From Pyrocephalus nanus (taxonomy: Eukaryota; Chordata; Aves; Passeriformes; Tyrannidae): a DNA stretch of 64,000 nt. The DNA is taken from NCBI GenBank assembly GCA_038380795.1, contig CM076260.1, forward strand, positions 6,216,033-6,280,032, written 5' to 3'. Position 1 is the stretch's first letter. Every line of letters begins with the position of its first letter. The notes beneath the pieces are model-generated. The model made no database searches. It saw only the letters and a list, made by a program, of their open reading frames with translations, and was not told the origin of the DNA. Shown here in pieces: positions 47,062-59,144 of the stretch. The position numbers were made by a program, and so were the translations under genes.

Positions 47062-47486
47062 GGGCATCTGCAAAGTCTCCTTCAGTGGAGGTTTTTAAGA
47101 ACAGGCAATAAAATTGCTGACATGGAAGAGAGTCTTTGATTCTACCTCCATGAGAGTTTGTGGCAATGGAGTGCAAGGTAGAGTGTTTGTTGATCTCTTG
47201 CAATTACCTCTGGTGGAGGTGGAGGTCAGTCTCTTCTCCCAGGTAACAAGCAACAGGGCAAGAGGAAATGATTTCAAGTTGCTTCAGGGGAAGTTTAGAT
47301 TGAATATTGGGAAAAAATTCTTCACTGAGAGGGTGGTCAAGCACTGGAAGAGGCTGCCCAGGGAAGTACTTAAAATACATATAAATGTGGCACTTAAGGA
47401 CATGTTTTAGTGGAGGACTTGGTAGTGTGGGGTTAATGGTTGATGATCTTAGGGGTCTTTTCCAATCTAGTGTTTCTGTGATTATA
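47062..47486 (+). repeat. CR1 LINE 3' end (two pieces)
   Basis: Bases 47062-47105 (aagtctccttcagtggaggt) and 47225-47486 (tattgggaaaaaattcttca, gtggtcaagcactggaagag, ctgcccagggaagt, ttccaatctagtgtttctgt) are CR1. The stretch between them is not recognisable. It resembles the 13.2-13.8 kb copy. Confidence 0.82.
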
Positions 47487-48837
47487 TCTTAGACAAGTTA
47501 AGGAATTCCTTTCTGGACCTCTGCCGTACAATATTCCCACTGGTTTAAGCACAGAGGAGGTAAACTGTACCTGTAGCCTTATTCAGGGTTTCCCCAAAAC
47601 AGTATTTCCAAAGGAGGGCTCTGGTTCACACCCTTTTCTATATCAATTCACATTTTCCATCCTTGTTCATGAAATATATACTTTTTCTTCTTGACCTATG
47701 ACTTTTCTATTTCTCTGTAAGCATTCTTGTGGATTGGTGATGACCTTTTTACATACCCAAATAGCCTACTTGGAAAATGAAAATAATTCAGCCCCTGCTA
47801 TCTGCAGATCAGGCTCAAATCATACCATGACCAAGCAGGACTTCCTGCAAGGAGAAAACAGCTCTGCAGGACTCATGTTTGCAGGACACAGGAGCTGGAA
47901 TAGGAACCACTCAGCCAGATGGTTGAGAGCACAGAAAACACTGCCTGGCTGAATGGCCAGATTATCACATCCTTCAGGCATTTCTAATGCTCTGAGAGCA
48001 GCCGACAGAACTTTCCGTGGGTGTTTTAACACATTCTGGACAGTGCCAGCCAGCCCTGGAATGTTGTCCTAGCCCTCCCAGAACGGTTCACAGTTGGACT
48101 TACTCCTTGTCACTGGGTATTCTTGCATGAATAAGCATCAACTGCCAGAGTTATTGGCTAAGCATTAACTCAGGGAAGGAGGAAGATGAGAAACAGTCTG
48201 ACACGTAGCACAAAATTAACACTGTCCCAGTTTCTGGTCAGCTGTACAGTTGACCTCTCTGGGAAGGTACTACACCAGTGCTAGACCTCTGGCTGGCCTC
48301 TCTCATGGGGCTAGGTAACGATTCACCTGCACTTGCAGCCATGTCACTGTGTTTAGATAGGTAGGGCTGCTGAGAACTGACTTTTCTTCAGAGTAAGCAT
48401 CTCTGTCTTCAGCAGGGAGGTGATGCCCACATAGTGCATGGTTTTTATGGCCTTACCAGTGTAGCATGATCAAGAGACACCTGGGTTCTACCAGAGACAG
48501 AAATAACATGCTGTTGACATGCTGTATAATCCCCACCAGCAGGGTTTGGTAGCCCATGTCTGGTGGCCAGGCTGCTTCTACAGACATTCTCACAGACCTG
48601 TGGCTCCTTACTTGGGTTCCCTAGCTCAGAAAACCTCTCTTCATCCAGCAGAACTTGGCCTATTCCACCTTATCCTTCTGTCTGACTCACCCACTCTCTG
48701 TCTCTTACAGCCAGTCAAGTTTGGAAGCCTCTCTCATCCTGCCCATGTCTGATTTCTAGAGTGTTTGGGAAAACATTTCACATTCGATATCAGACTTAAA
48801 GATGAGATTTCCTGGTTCTGAATGCATCTTAAGCACA

Positions 48838-49020
48838 GTGTTCAGCTCCCAGGTTCCCCAGTACAAGAGAGACTTAGACATACTGGAGTGAGTCCAGCAA
48901 AGGGCTGCAAAGGTGATCAAGGAGCTGGAGCTTCTGTCACACCAAGAGAGTCTGAGAGAGCTGGGACTGATTAGCCTGGAAAAGGAAAGGCACAGGGGGA
49001 TCTTGTCAATGTCTATAAAT
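48838..49020 (+). repeat. CR1 LINE fragment
   Basis: actggagtgagtccagcaaa, gggctgcaaaggtgatcaag, ctgggactgattagcctgga: CR1 words. The 3' tail is missing; repeat copy 2 begins about 60 bases downstream. Confidence 0.85.
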
Positions 49021-49080
49021 AACCAATGAGGGGACCTAAAGCAACACTCACCCTGAAGTGACTTCTTTGGTAAGGGGTTA

Positions 49081-50342
49081 TAAATGCAGAAGTTGGAACA
49101 AGTACTTCTGTGTTAGAATACACAGAGTTATCCATCTCCATACAGCCATCCCAGAAAAAGGTATTTCATTCCTGTTGGCTGCAACTTTTCTACAGTCTGT
49201 GTCTGGGAATGTAGCTCCTTTTGAGCAAACACCTTTGGTATCAGGAGGAAGAGGATAACAAACAACTCTGCAGGCACAGTATGTCTTGAACCAGAAGAGT
49301 TCTTGGTGAGGTGAATATCAGTTCATAGCCTCAGTTCTTGGCCCTCTCCTCGGGCTGTAAGACACATCCTGGGTCACTGAGCTCCTTGTGTGGTCAGCCT
49401 GCCACATTCTGCCTTAAGGGTTTGTGTCAAGTCTCATTGTAAAAGCCTTTAATTTTGTGCTTTTACTTTTTTCACACTTGGAGACCATTCCCCATCCTTT
49501 CTAACGGGTACCAGTCGCTTAATGCCATAAGCAGATTTGCCCTTGGTTGGATCCAAGGATCCCACTTGCTTCATATCCAACATGGGCTATAGCAAAGGTC
49601 CTTGGGAAGAATTTTACAAAAGTAAAGTAAGCTTGGAGCAGCACATCTTCAGAATGTTCTTTCCATGTCTGGTTACCAGAGGTACAGGGACTTCTGGAGG
49701 CAAAAGCAAGTCCTTGGTGTTTAACAACTCTAATGCCCTCTCAAGCTGTGCAAATGAGGTAAACTGTAAGAAAACCTAGGAGAGTGTCCCATATCCATAA
49801 TGCCCAAGAGCAAGGAGGTCTGAATTCCTTTGCTTGCTTTGAATCTGCTACTCTTAGGGTCAGGTTTGGTCCTTAATTGTCAAACTGGATGGTGCATATT
49901 TTCTCCATGGCCTCATACCAGCACACACCATGTTTATATTCCCCATCAGTTGTCTAGGCTGAAGAGTCCTATGCCATCCTAGCACAGCAGTCCTCCTACC
50001 TCTTTGGTACTTGTTCTGCATTTTTCTCATTGAGCTTTATCTTTTTTGAACTTAATTAATCTCTACTGTCCCCATGCCAGCATTTTCCTGTGGCCTAAAC
50101 AGCTCTGCCTCCCTTGAGCTGTTTTGGATGAAAGGCTTATGGTGCCATGAGATCTGTGGAGGTGAATGATGCATGGAGAGAGGAACCAGGAGCTTCCAAA
50201 GGTTGGAAGGTATGAAGGGAGAGATGTGTGACTGGCACAGGAGAGTCCAGCTCCATGGCTTCCCAAAGCCTATAGCAACTGAGCCTTGGTTTGACCCTTT
50301 TCAAACAGCTATGGAACATATTTTCAGAGGCTTGATCTGTGG
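49081..50342 (+). repeat. Interspersed repeat, copy 2, with ~0.5 kb extra internal sequence
   Basis: Bases 49081-49561 match 19833-20331 and 50070-50342 match 20347-20625. Between them 49562-50069 has no match in copy 1, while copy 1 has only about 15 bases there. Both copies reach ggatccaaggatc and resume at ctgtccccatgcc. Confidence 0.8.
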
Positions 50343-50344
50343 GA

Positions 50345-51147
50345 CTAAAGCCTTGTTTTCAGTGCCTGTCCTCAGTGCCTGTCTAGTTTTGTTATTCCTC
50401 AGCCAAAACAGAAGAGCTTTCCTTTCTCTGCATAAAGCATGACCTTTGGGTAGTGCGTAATAAGCTGGATGATCAGACAATGTTTGTTTCAGACAGAAAA
50501 CATACAATGACTTTAAGAAATACACACCCAGGCACAACAATATTTCATGGGAGAGTTAGCTAAAAGGGAAAGGGGGGACAAGGGAAGTTGCACTGACCTT
50601 AGATAACACATCTGAATGAGAACAAAAATAAAATAAACACCAATTAATCAAGGACTCCAAACTGAACTGCTAAGTGATAAGGATTCAAACGGGCAATAAA
50701 CAGGCTTTCTCTGTGATGTTTGAGCAACTGTGCTATTCCAGCTTTGTGCCTAGCATGGTGTGCAGGGCTGAGCTTGATGGGATGTTCAGGGATCTCTAGG
50801 ACAGGAGCAGAGGTATTGTTTTTGGGGGAAGTAGGGGGGCAATCTTTGTTTATGTTAGTTGTGTGCAAACAGATGTCCTGGCACATCATGAGTGAAGGGA
50901 TGAATGCTGCCCATGACACATGGCACGTTAATATGTCAGGCTGAAAACAGTGATAGCTGAAACCAAAGTGAAAAGGCCTTTAAATCAGTGCTTTACTGGA
51001 AACAGAAAGCCCTGCCCATCTCTTGTCTTCTTCCTGGCACTTCTTCCTCACCTCCAGCTAAGGGCTCCTGCTTGACTTCCATATTGGAGTTTGTAGAAGG
51101 AATAATGAAAAAAGAAAAAAAAAGAAAAAAAAAAAAGAAAGAAAGGG

Positions 51148-51180
<33 letters not shown>

Positions 51181-53110
51181 GCTAAACAATGGGTTCCACC
51201 CTGCTATTCCAGCTCTTTGCACACAACTGAAAGGCTGTGGAAAAGCACTCACCAGAGTACATTTGCTCACCTCTGATGATTGGGACGAGAGAAGGGATGT
51301 AAGCACGAACTTTCCCTTCTTCTCCTCATGCTCCTTGGAGCATCTGCAGTTAGGTGCAGGCCTATCTCACAGCTAGGAGTAACAAAACAAGATATTTGAA
51401 GCTCAGCACTGTGTGAGTACAGGGAAGGTGGATCTCTCCACGTGGAACTCTCCATATTCAACACAGCGAAGAGTGAGGTCCAACAACATCCGTTGGAGTG
51501 GAATTTCCATGGGCTTCAATGAGTTTTGGATTGGGTCCCTAAGTCAGGCCAGACATGGGTTGCTTCTATAGACTGGGAGTACTAGAAAGTCTGATGACTG
51601 CATGCTTCCTGCTCATTTCATTTTATTAACCTCTTGATTTTTTTCCGGTTATTGCTGCAAACACAGCTGGCTGTATAGGAAACTCCTGTAAGTTGTGGAG
51701 GTGTCAGCCATTTGGAGTTTGCATAATCCCGCTCTGGACAGCAGGAGTTTCCTGCCTGAGGGCCTGCCCTGTCACACCTAGAAATAAAAACGTAGAAGTA
51801 CAAAACAGCGTCCACCTTTTACACACAGAATCATGTAAATGGAGGGAAATCCCCTAGACTGGTGCGTGCAGGTCTCTGCTGTCCATATCTCTTAATTCCC
51901 TTCTGTAATGATCAAGCCTGAGAGAAAAAAATAATTGTTTATATTTTGTTCCACAGATTTCACTTCTATCCTTACTATTTTTGTACTGATCTGTCTTCCA
52001 GAGCACAGAATAACTTAGAAAGACTAAGCAGTGCTAGTATTTAACTTCTTGGAAGTTAATTTTGTTAAATATGAAGTTAAACATTGCCTATAATGTTTTC
52101 AAAATCATAAGAACACTTATATCTTCATCACTGGCATCATGTGTCAGATCAAGACAGAATATCATCAACCCAGATGCAACTATTTTGCTTTCCTAATGTT
52201 CAGAAGACTTTAAGGAACAGTAGACTTCAGTCATGCTTATCCTGGTTCAAAATTACATCACATTTCCACCTGAGACCAGGGATGATCTCCTGCCTTGTGA
52301 GCCCCTAAGGTGCTTGTTGGGCTCACATAGCGTAAAAAGCCAGCAATGCAAAGACAACCTGCACCTGATTGCAGGTTTGCTCCCGAGACTCAGCACTGAG
52401 CTGGGCAGAGGAATGGCATTTCTGCAGCTCCTGGTGCCTTCAGAGAGCTTAAACAAACATGAGATGCAAGGCTGGGGTAGATCACCTGCTGGGATCTCTC
52501 CCCTGTTTTTCTAGGAGATCTAGTCCACAGGCAGCACGTTCCCTGTCTCAGCCAATGCCAAGACTCACAGAAATGATTTAAGGAATATTATGGGCCAGGG
52601 GCCATTCCCAGTCAATAGTACAGCCTGGGCTGCCTTGTTCAGAGAGAAAAAGAGACTTCAGGCACATGGAGGTGAGCTGTGCCCTGACAGATGGCCTCAG
52701 GGTTAACTCATGCTGCGACAGGTGTTTCTCCTAATCCTAGCATGGCCTAAGGTAAATCCTGCATTTCAGGAAGAGGAATACTCTTCAGCTCTTCTGCCCT
52801 GAATGAGACAGCGTTGGTGCCACTTTGGTGGCACGTCCCACAACAAGCCTTCAGAGGCCCTTGTGTTTCTCTCTGCTGACTGTACAGGCAATCTAGATCT
52901 TGCTTCAGTAGGAATCTTCTCTGCTTCAACATCCCCAAAAGCACCTGTACTTACATTAGAGACAAGGGAAGCTTCCATTCACTGTAGTTGGGTGGATTAA
53001 GCCTTTGTTAGGTTTGCTACTATGATACTAGAAGAGTGCTGGGGCAGCCATTGCAAGGCTGTCCATAAATAAGGTATTTAGGAAAGGATATGGCAGCTTT
53101 TAAGGCAGAT
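50345..53110. other. No gene recognised
   Basis: Only short open frames. An A/G-only tract lies at 51104-51181. No repeat family recognised otherwise. Confidence 0.5.
51104..51181. repeat. Purine-only A/G tract, ending in AAAAG repeats
   Basis: About 78 bases with only A and G on the + strand, the last part being gaaaa units. Confidence 0.9.
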
Positions 53111-53114
53111 TTTC

Positions 53115-53508
53115 AGTAACAACACAGAGCAGCTCCCTTATAAGGATGGGCTGAGACAGCTGGGTCTGTTCAGCCATGGGGAAGAGAAGGCTTTGGGGAG
53201 ACCTTGGAGTCCCTTCCGGTACCCAGTGGGGCTCCAAAACAGCTGGAGAGGGAATTTTGGCAAGGTCATGGAGTGACAGGAAAAGAGGGAATGGCTTTAA
53301 ACTAACAGAGAGTAGGTTTAGATTAGATATTAGGAAGAAATTATTTACTGTGAAGGTGGCAAGGCCCTGGCACAGGTTGCCCAGAGAAGCTGTGGCTGCC
53401 CCATGCCTGGAAGTGTCCAAGGCCAGGTTGGACAGAGCTTGGAGCAACCTGGGATAGTGGAAGGTGTCCCTGCCCAGGGCAAACCTTTCTGTGATTCCAT
53501 GATTTTAA
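53115..53508 (+). repeat. CR1 LINE 3' end
   Basis: gcagctcccttataaggatgg, ggaatggctttaaactaaca, tagattagatattaggaaga, aggttgcccagagaagctgt, tggacagagcttggagcaac, tttctgtgattccatgattt. A well-preserved CR1 tail. Confidence 0.88.
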
Positions 53509-53598
53509 CATTTTGTGTGTCTTTACTGCAATAAGGAACTCTAGTTATGAACAGCAATTGGATTTTTTAAGCCATAGACTTAAAACAGGATGGATAAC

Positions 53599-53619
53599 AA
53601 GGGGAAGGAAGGAAGGAAG
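53599..53619. repeat. GGAA simple repeat
   Basis: Four to five GGAA units just after a CR1 tail. Confidence 0.75.
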
Positions 53620-54574
53620 TACCATCAGTCCTGCTTTACAGCCAGACACACTTGAGGCATGCACAGGCTCATCCGGAATCTCAGACACAGGATCAGTCAA
53701 CCCAAATTTTAGCGACACCACGAAGGAATTTAAAGAATTCCTCCCTCAAGAAGGAACAGAAAAACAGTTTCAGGAGCAAGGGGCATGTTGTGAACAGCCT
53801 GTCATAAGGCACGTAGGGACATCTTTGGAATGAAGATGGTTTTCACACACTCAGCCTGATGGTCATGGAAGGCCAAGCCTGTGGTCACAGGACTGAGCCG
53901 AAGCAGGAACTCTAGTAGAGCTTTTCCTCTGTGCATGAACAATTGGGGGAAGCTCTGCCGTTTTGAGGAATTTCCGAGGACAGTAAATTACATACTAGAT
54001 CACAGCTCTATTATGTTTTGAGGGAAGGCATTTGGAAATTAATATTTCGTGTTAAGATTTAAATGGGGGATACATAGAGTTCTGCTACTCATAGGCAACC
54101 TGGCCTGCCACGGCATTTTCTTTCCTGCTGAGGTAGGTTTAGGCAGAGCCTGGGTTGGCAGCAGCCAGCCTTGTAGGCAGACCCTGACAATGTCTGTGCT
54201 TCAGCACTCTGCTGCCAGACAAGGGTGGAATTTGCTGTATCTGCTCCACAGGGTGTTTAGAGAGACCCTGGTGCAGGAAAAACCTATCAGTGCTTGCATT
54301 AATGGCCTCATAAAGCAAGACCTGTGGAAATACCTAAAAGGCAAATGAGACTCAGGTCCCCTTTCATGCAGAATGAAGGGCTTCAGTGCCAGGACTGGTC
54401 AATATTGGGTGACCGACCTTTGAGTTCTTCCTGAAACAAGTACTACTTTGTGTAAATCAGATGATAGAGATGGCACAAAGGGAGTTAAAGGGGCTTTTTT
54501 CTGGGCTGGGAAAAACCTTCTCTTTGTTCAGAAGTGGTCCACTGAAAGGTGACTAAAGGGTGGGCTAGATATTC

Positions 54575-55114
54575 TGTTGTGGTGGCTTGACCCTGGCCTG
54601 AAGCTAAGCACCCACACAGCCACCTACTTTCTCCTCACCTGCCAGCAGGATGGAGAACAGAATAAGAAGAGAAAAACTGAGAAAACTACTGGATTTAGAT
54701 AAATAAAGGTTCATAGGGGAAAGAAAGATGAAAGCCAAAAAAAAAAAAGGGTAATGTGGAGAAAATGTCTCACCACCTCCCACAAGCACATGTATACCCA
54801 GAAAGTCTCCAAGCAATGGCCACCTTGAAAGACCACCCTGACCCCCAACACTCTTTTTTATTGCTGAACATGATGCTATATGGTTTGAAACATCCTTTCT
54901 GTGAGTTCGAGTCAGCTTTCCCAGACGTAGCCCCTCCCAACCCCCATCTCACTCCCTACAGAGCCAATGGAAAAAAGAGAAATCCCTGATGCTCTGCAAG
55001 CACTGCTCAGCAATAGCCAAAACATTGGTGTGCTATCAACTCTGTTTCAGCCACAAATCCAAAGCACAGCACCTTATGAAGAACATTAGCTCCATCCCAG
55101 CCAGACCCAGCACA
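54575..55114. mobile_element. Solo LTR of an avian endogenous retrovirus, decayed
   Basis: I recognise the word order of a common neoavian LTR: tgtggtggcttgaccctggc, gaaaaactgagaaaac, gaacatgatgctatatggtt, tagcccctcccaaccccca, gcactgctcagcaatagcc, ttggtgtgctatcaactctg, cacaaatccaaagcacagca, ttagctccatcccagccaga. About 540 bp, no internal genes, no visible target-site duplication, so it is an old solo copy. Confidence 0.75.
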
Positions 55115-55119
55115 CCCAT

Positions 55120-58100
55120 CTTGTGTGTCTTGCTCAGGTGGAGTTATAACGAAGAGGGGAGGGCTTTGGGGCAGAATGCATTGCAGGCTTCCACAGGAAT
55201 AAACTGAACTTTGGAGAAAAGGTATGGACCGGGTGCAGAGATGGTGGACTAAGGTTACAACATCCATGTAATGTCATGGGATGGTTGTCGGAGTGAAACC
55301 TCTCCCGGGCCACCACTGCAAGCAGACAAGCCCCCAGAATAGCCTGTAAATGTAGCAAAAAATTCCTTAACAAAGTCCACTGAGGCAGCATTATAACATG
55401 CAAATATAGCGCTGTAATTACTATACAACCTGCTACTCTGAGTTAACAGCCCTACAGGAGCTGCTCTTTTCTGGGGAAAAAAAAAAAAAGAACCCACCAC
55501 CAAACCAAATATGGACTGGACCATTCCTCCATCAGAGAGAGGGAAAAAAAAAAAAAAGCCACTGTAAATCTTTCTTCTGCAATCTCTTTCTTGTTTTCCC
55601 TGTTCCTGCAGACCGACCTTGTGCCTTCAGTCTCATCCACGTTCCTAATACAACCTCTCCAGGGCCAGTCTCACACCCCTTACAGCTCCTGCCCTCACCC
55701 AGTGCTGGCTCAGCCCTCGCTCAGGATGTTGCCGAGCACAGATAAGGGGGACAAGCTGCTGCTCCGTTACCAGCACAGCAGGTGCTGGATCAGATTAGCT
55801 GAAGGGTGGTAACTGCCCATAGGCAGGATGAGCCACATGCAAGATCATTTAAGAAATAAACTCTGAATAATCATGCAATTATGTCGGACCAGCCCATGAA
55901 TGGCAATTGAACCTCTCTTGGAGATCACAGCCCTAAGAAACTGTTTCATGGAAAACTGGAAATGGTTTTCTGCAAGGGGTTTGGCTCTTCCCACTTGCTT
56001 TAAAAAGCCATGACTCTTACACAAAGCAGAGATTAATTCCAGCAGCAAATAAATTCAGCTTCAAGTGCAAGGGCATTTCATTTATGACGTGCAAAGAGAG
56101 AAACAAAACTAATGATGTCCTCATGGATGATGCAATCCACATCCATGCTTGTCTGCTGTCTTCTGGCAAACTGTGAATCACAGCCCTGAGCGGTCGCAGC
56201 AGCAGGGAGGTTTTCTTGGTCAAGATGAATGGGTTAAAAAAGGAACTCTAGTAAAGGCTGCACTGGTCTTTTGTGTTATAACAATGAGAGGAAGCTCTGC
56301 CTAGTTTGAGGAATTTCCCACGTCTCCAATTCAGATGTCGGAAAACTTCTTTATTAAGCCCGTCTGAAAGGTGTTAAAAAAATAAAAATAACCAAGAAGA
56401 TCAGGACAAAGATATCTTCTCAGAGCCTATGCATGTTCTGTTTGTTTGTTTTTTAAACCTGGATCACCAGAGGCAAAAAGACGAAATCTAGGTAAGCTAA
56501 ATGACAAATGCCAGACACTCGCACCAGGTTCCTTCTAAGCTGGCTGAGCCATCACTGAGTTCAATCAAGTGTCACTGCTGTGCAGATGCTAAAGATTTGC
56601 CCTTAAATTTCCTTAAATATCACTTTGTTCTGCACTATTGCCAGACATCTCAGGAACAGGTTAAGTGATGATGAGGAATTTTCTGGATGAGAGGAAAATC
56701 TATGGGTTGAGAAATATCATTTTCATCATGCAACAGCAAGTGATGGAGGAGGGAGAAATGGAGCCTCGGGCTTTCAAATTCTCAACATCCTTTCCCTTGC
56801 TATTGCCCTGCCCGTCGCAAGCTCATTGCCTCCCATAAAACTGTCACTGAAAGTGAGAGTTACAGCATTCAAACATTAACACCTTTCTTCCCCAAACCCA
56901 AATGCTCTTTGTGCACGTCGCTGGGCATCACTTTCCCACTGATGGGAAGAGAGAAACAAGGTTGTACAAGGTTACACCACAGCCGTGTTTTTATCTGAAT
57001 CATGACCATTTAAGCAGCCAGTGGATACTGCTTGGAAATGCAGATGTTTGGAAAAGGAGCAGAGCTTTTGGGGATATAGGAATCAACAGAGGTGAAAGCA
57101 TCAGAAAGCATCCCTCTATCTCTCCCTGACACTGAGCACTGACAGCAGCACACCAGCACTCCAACAGAACACCACAAAACTCGCTTTCATTTAAGCAGCT
57201 CAAAACACAGAAGAGAATGGAAACAAGACAAATGTGATGCTTGAAGACTTGTGGCCACAGGTGCCCCAAGTCCCTCTTCCCTGTCAGCGAATGTCACCTG
57301 ATATGAAACTGAAGAAAGATGAAAGAGATTGCTCTACAGAGCCGACAAAATTACAGTGCCTGCATCTGCATTGCAAATCCCAGCCACTGTAAGCATAAAA
57401 CGAAGTGGGGGAAAAAATCTGGGTGCTATTGCAGTTGATTTTTTTTTTTTTTTCTGAAACGCTGCAGCAGGGTTTGCGAGGTAATAAATGCAGACTGGAT
57501 TAGCACGGCATTTCCGTGCGCGTCCCTCTTCACCTTTGCAGCCCCGAGTTTAAACTAATCACAGCCTCTATTAACATTCATTAGCCAAGTGAACAGGCAG
57601 CAGCACCTCGTCAGAGGCTTGAATGGCTTAATTCACACTCTGAAAACCCAAAAGTTTCCTACAGAAAACTGCCAGCTAATCACCACGGAATGACACACGT
57701 GCCGATCACAGCCCTCCCGCAGCAGGTTTAGTGGTCATGCAAAGCTCGCACCACACTTCCAGAATCTGGCCCTGAAAATTCCTTCAAGCCTCCTTCACCA
57801 GCCCCAAATGGTTAAAACAATGCCACGTTTCACACACATCATCCATACCTGTAGGACAAGTGCTGGTCCTGTCCGAGCCTTTTCCAAACTTGTCCTCTTG
57901 TGCTGGGATGGAAACTTCCCATCCAAGTGTCACCTCCTGCCTCAGTCTCTGCCCTTTGTTTTCCCAGGATCTTGAGACACACCTGCTTTTCCGTGTGTGC
58001 TGTTGGTTGTTGGGCTTGGGTAGGTTTTTGTTTTGTTTTGTTTTGTTTTGCTTTTCTTTTTGGAACAACTTAGCCTCTGAGCAATCCTCAGTGAGAAGAA

Positions 58101-58945
58101 AGAAAGAACCTTTTGGCTTGTGGTGATTTAATCAAGCAAACCCCGTGACCTCCCTTTCCTGCGATCAGTGGGAACTGATCCCTTCTCCACCGGCACGGGG
58201 TGGAGTTGCAGCTAAAAAACACGAGCTTGAAAGCACCGTGCTGGATGGGCAGGACAGATCTTCCTTCTCCGTTGTTGTGTCAGAGAACACGGTGACTCCT
58301 GCTGGTCCGAAACACGGAGATGACCTCTGGCCAGGAAGGAACCTGGGAAATGTTTTCTAAGTGATTTCCTGCCTTTGGGGGGAAAGTGGATGTAAGGGAC
58401 ACTTGGGCGGGGGTGCTAACGGAGCTGCTGGGGAGTGTGTTTTCAAGATGAGCAAAACATTTTTTTGATCATCAGGGGTGTGGAAGTAAAAGATTTTTTT
58501 TTTTTCTTTTTCCCTAGGGTAAACTGTTCTGAGAGCCTTAAGTTGTCACTATACTTAATGATCTGGAGCCCAAGTTATGTGGTTGCTCCTCGAACTTTCT
58601 GCTCTGGTGCCTTTCATGCTAAGAGGTGCTGAGATACTCTGCAAATTATTATAGGGGAGCCATTTCACAAGGAGCTTGTGTTCAGCAACACCCCAGCAGT
58701 GCATCTGTGGCACAAGGGCTCCTTACCAAGGTGCAGAAGAAATCTGGGCAGGTTCATGCATCCACAAAGACAATTACCTTTGGAATAACCCATAAGCTCT
58801 GCCGCACAGGCCCTTCTGCCTTACACTAGAGCTCCCAGAGTGGGTTTCTCAAGCACTAGCCAAATGACTGCACCCCAGGAAGGTAGGGGTGGTGCCCCAA
58901 AGCTCAGTCCTGATTATGCTGATGAAATGAAGGACATTGTCATGG
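55120..58945. other. No gene recognised; possible regulatory stretch near 57.5 kb
   Basis: No coding exon recognised. Poly-A/T runs at about 55478, 55540 and 57440 and a TTTTG repeat near 58030. Bases 57455-57760 are less AT-rich, with several CpGs and transcription-factor-like words. Confidence 0.45.
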
Positions 58946-58949
58946 CTTC

Positions 58950-59140
58950 CTTAGAATCACAGAATCGTAGAATTGTTTTGGTTGGAAAATGCCTCAAAGA
59001 TTATGGAGTCCAACCATTAACCCGGGGCTGCCAAGTCCACCAGTAAACTGTGTCCCCAGGTGCCACATCCACACATCTTTTAAATCCCTCCAGGGAGGGT
59101 GACTGAACCACTTCCCCAGTCAGCCTGTTCTTTGCTGTTG
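58950..59140 (-). repeat. CR1 LINE fragment, reverse orientation
   Basis: agaatcacagaatcgtagaa, tgttttggttggaaaatgcc, gagtccaaccattaacc, cccagtcagcctgttctt: reversed CR1 3' end including the tail. Confidence 0.88.
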
Positions 59141-59144
59141 TCTT

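Noticed and set aside
55007..55524. Several - strand open frames of 62-89 codons
   Set aside because: They overlap the LTR end and A-rich runs; no host gene evidence.
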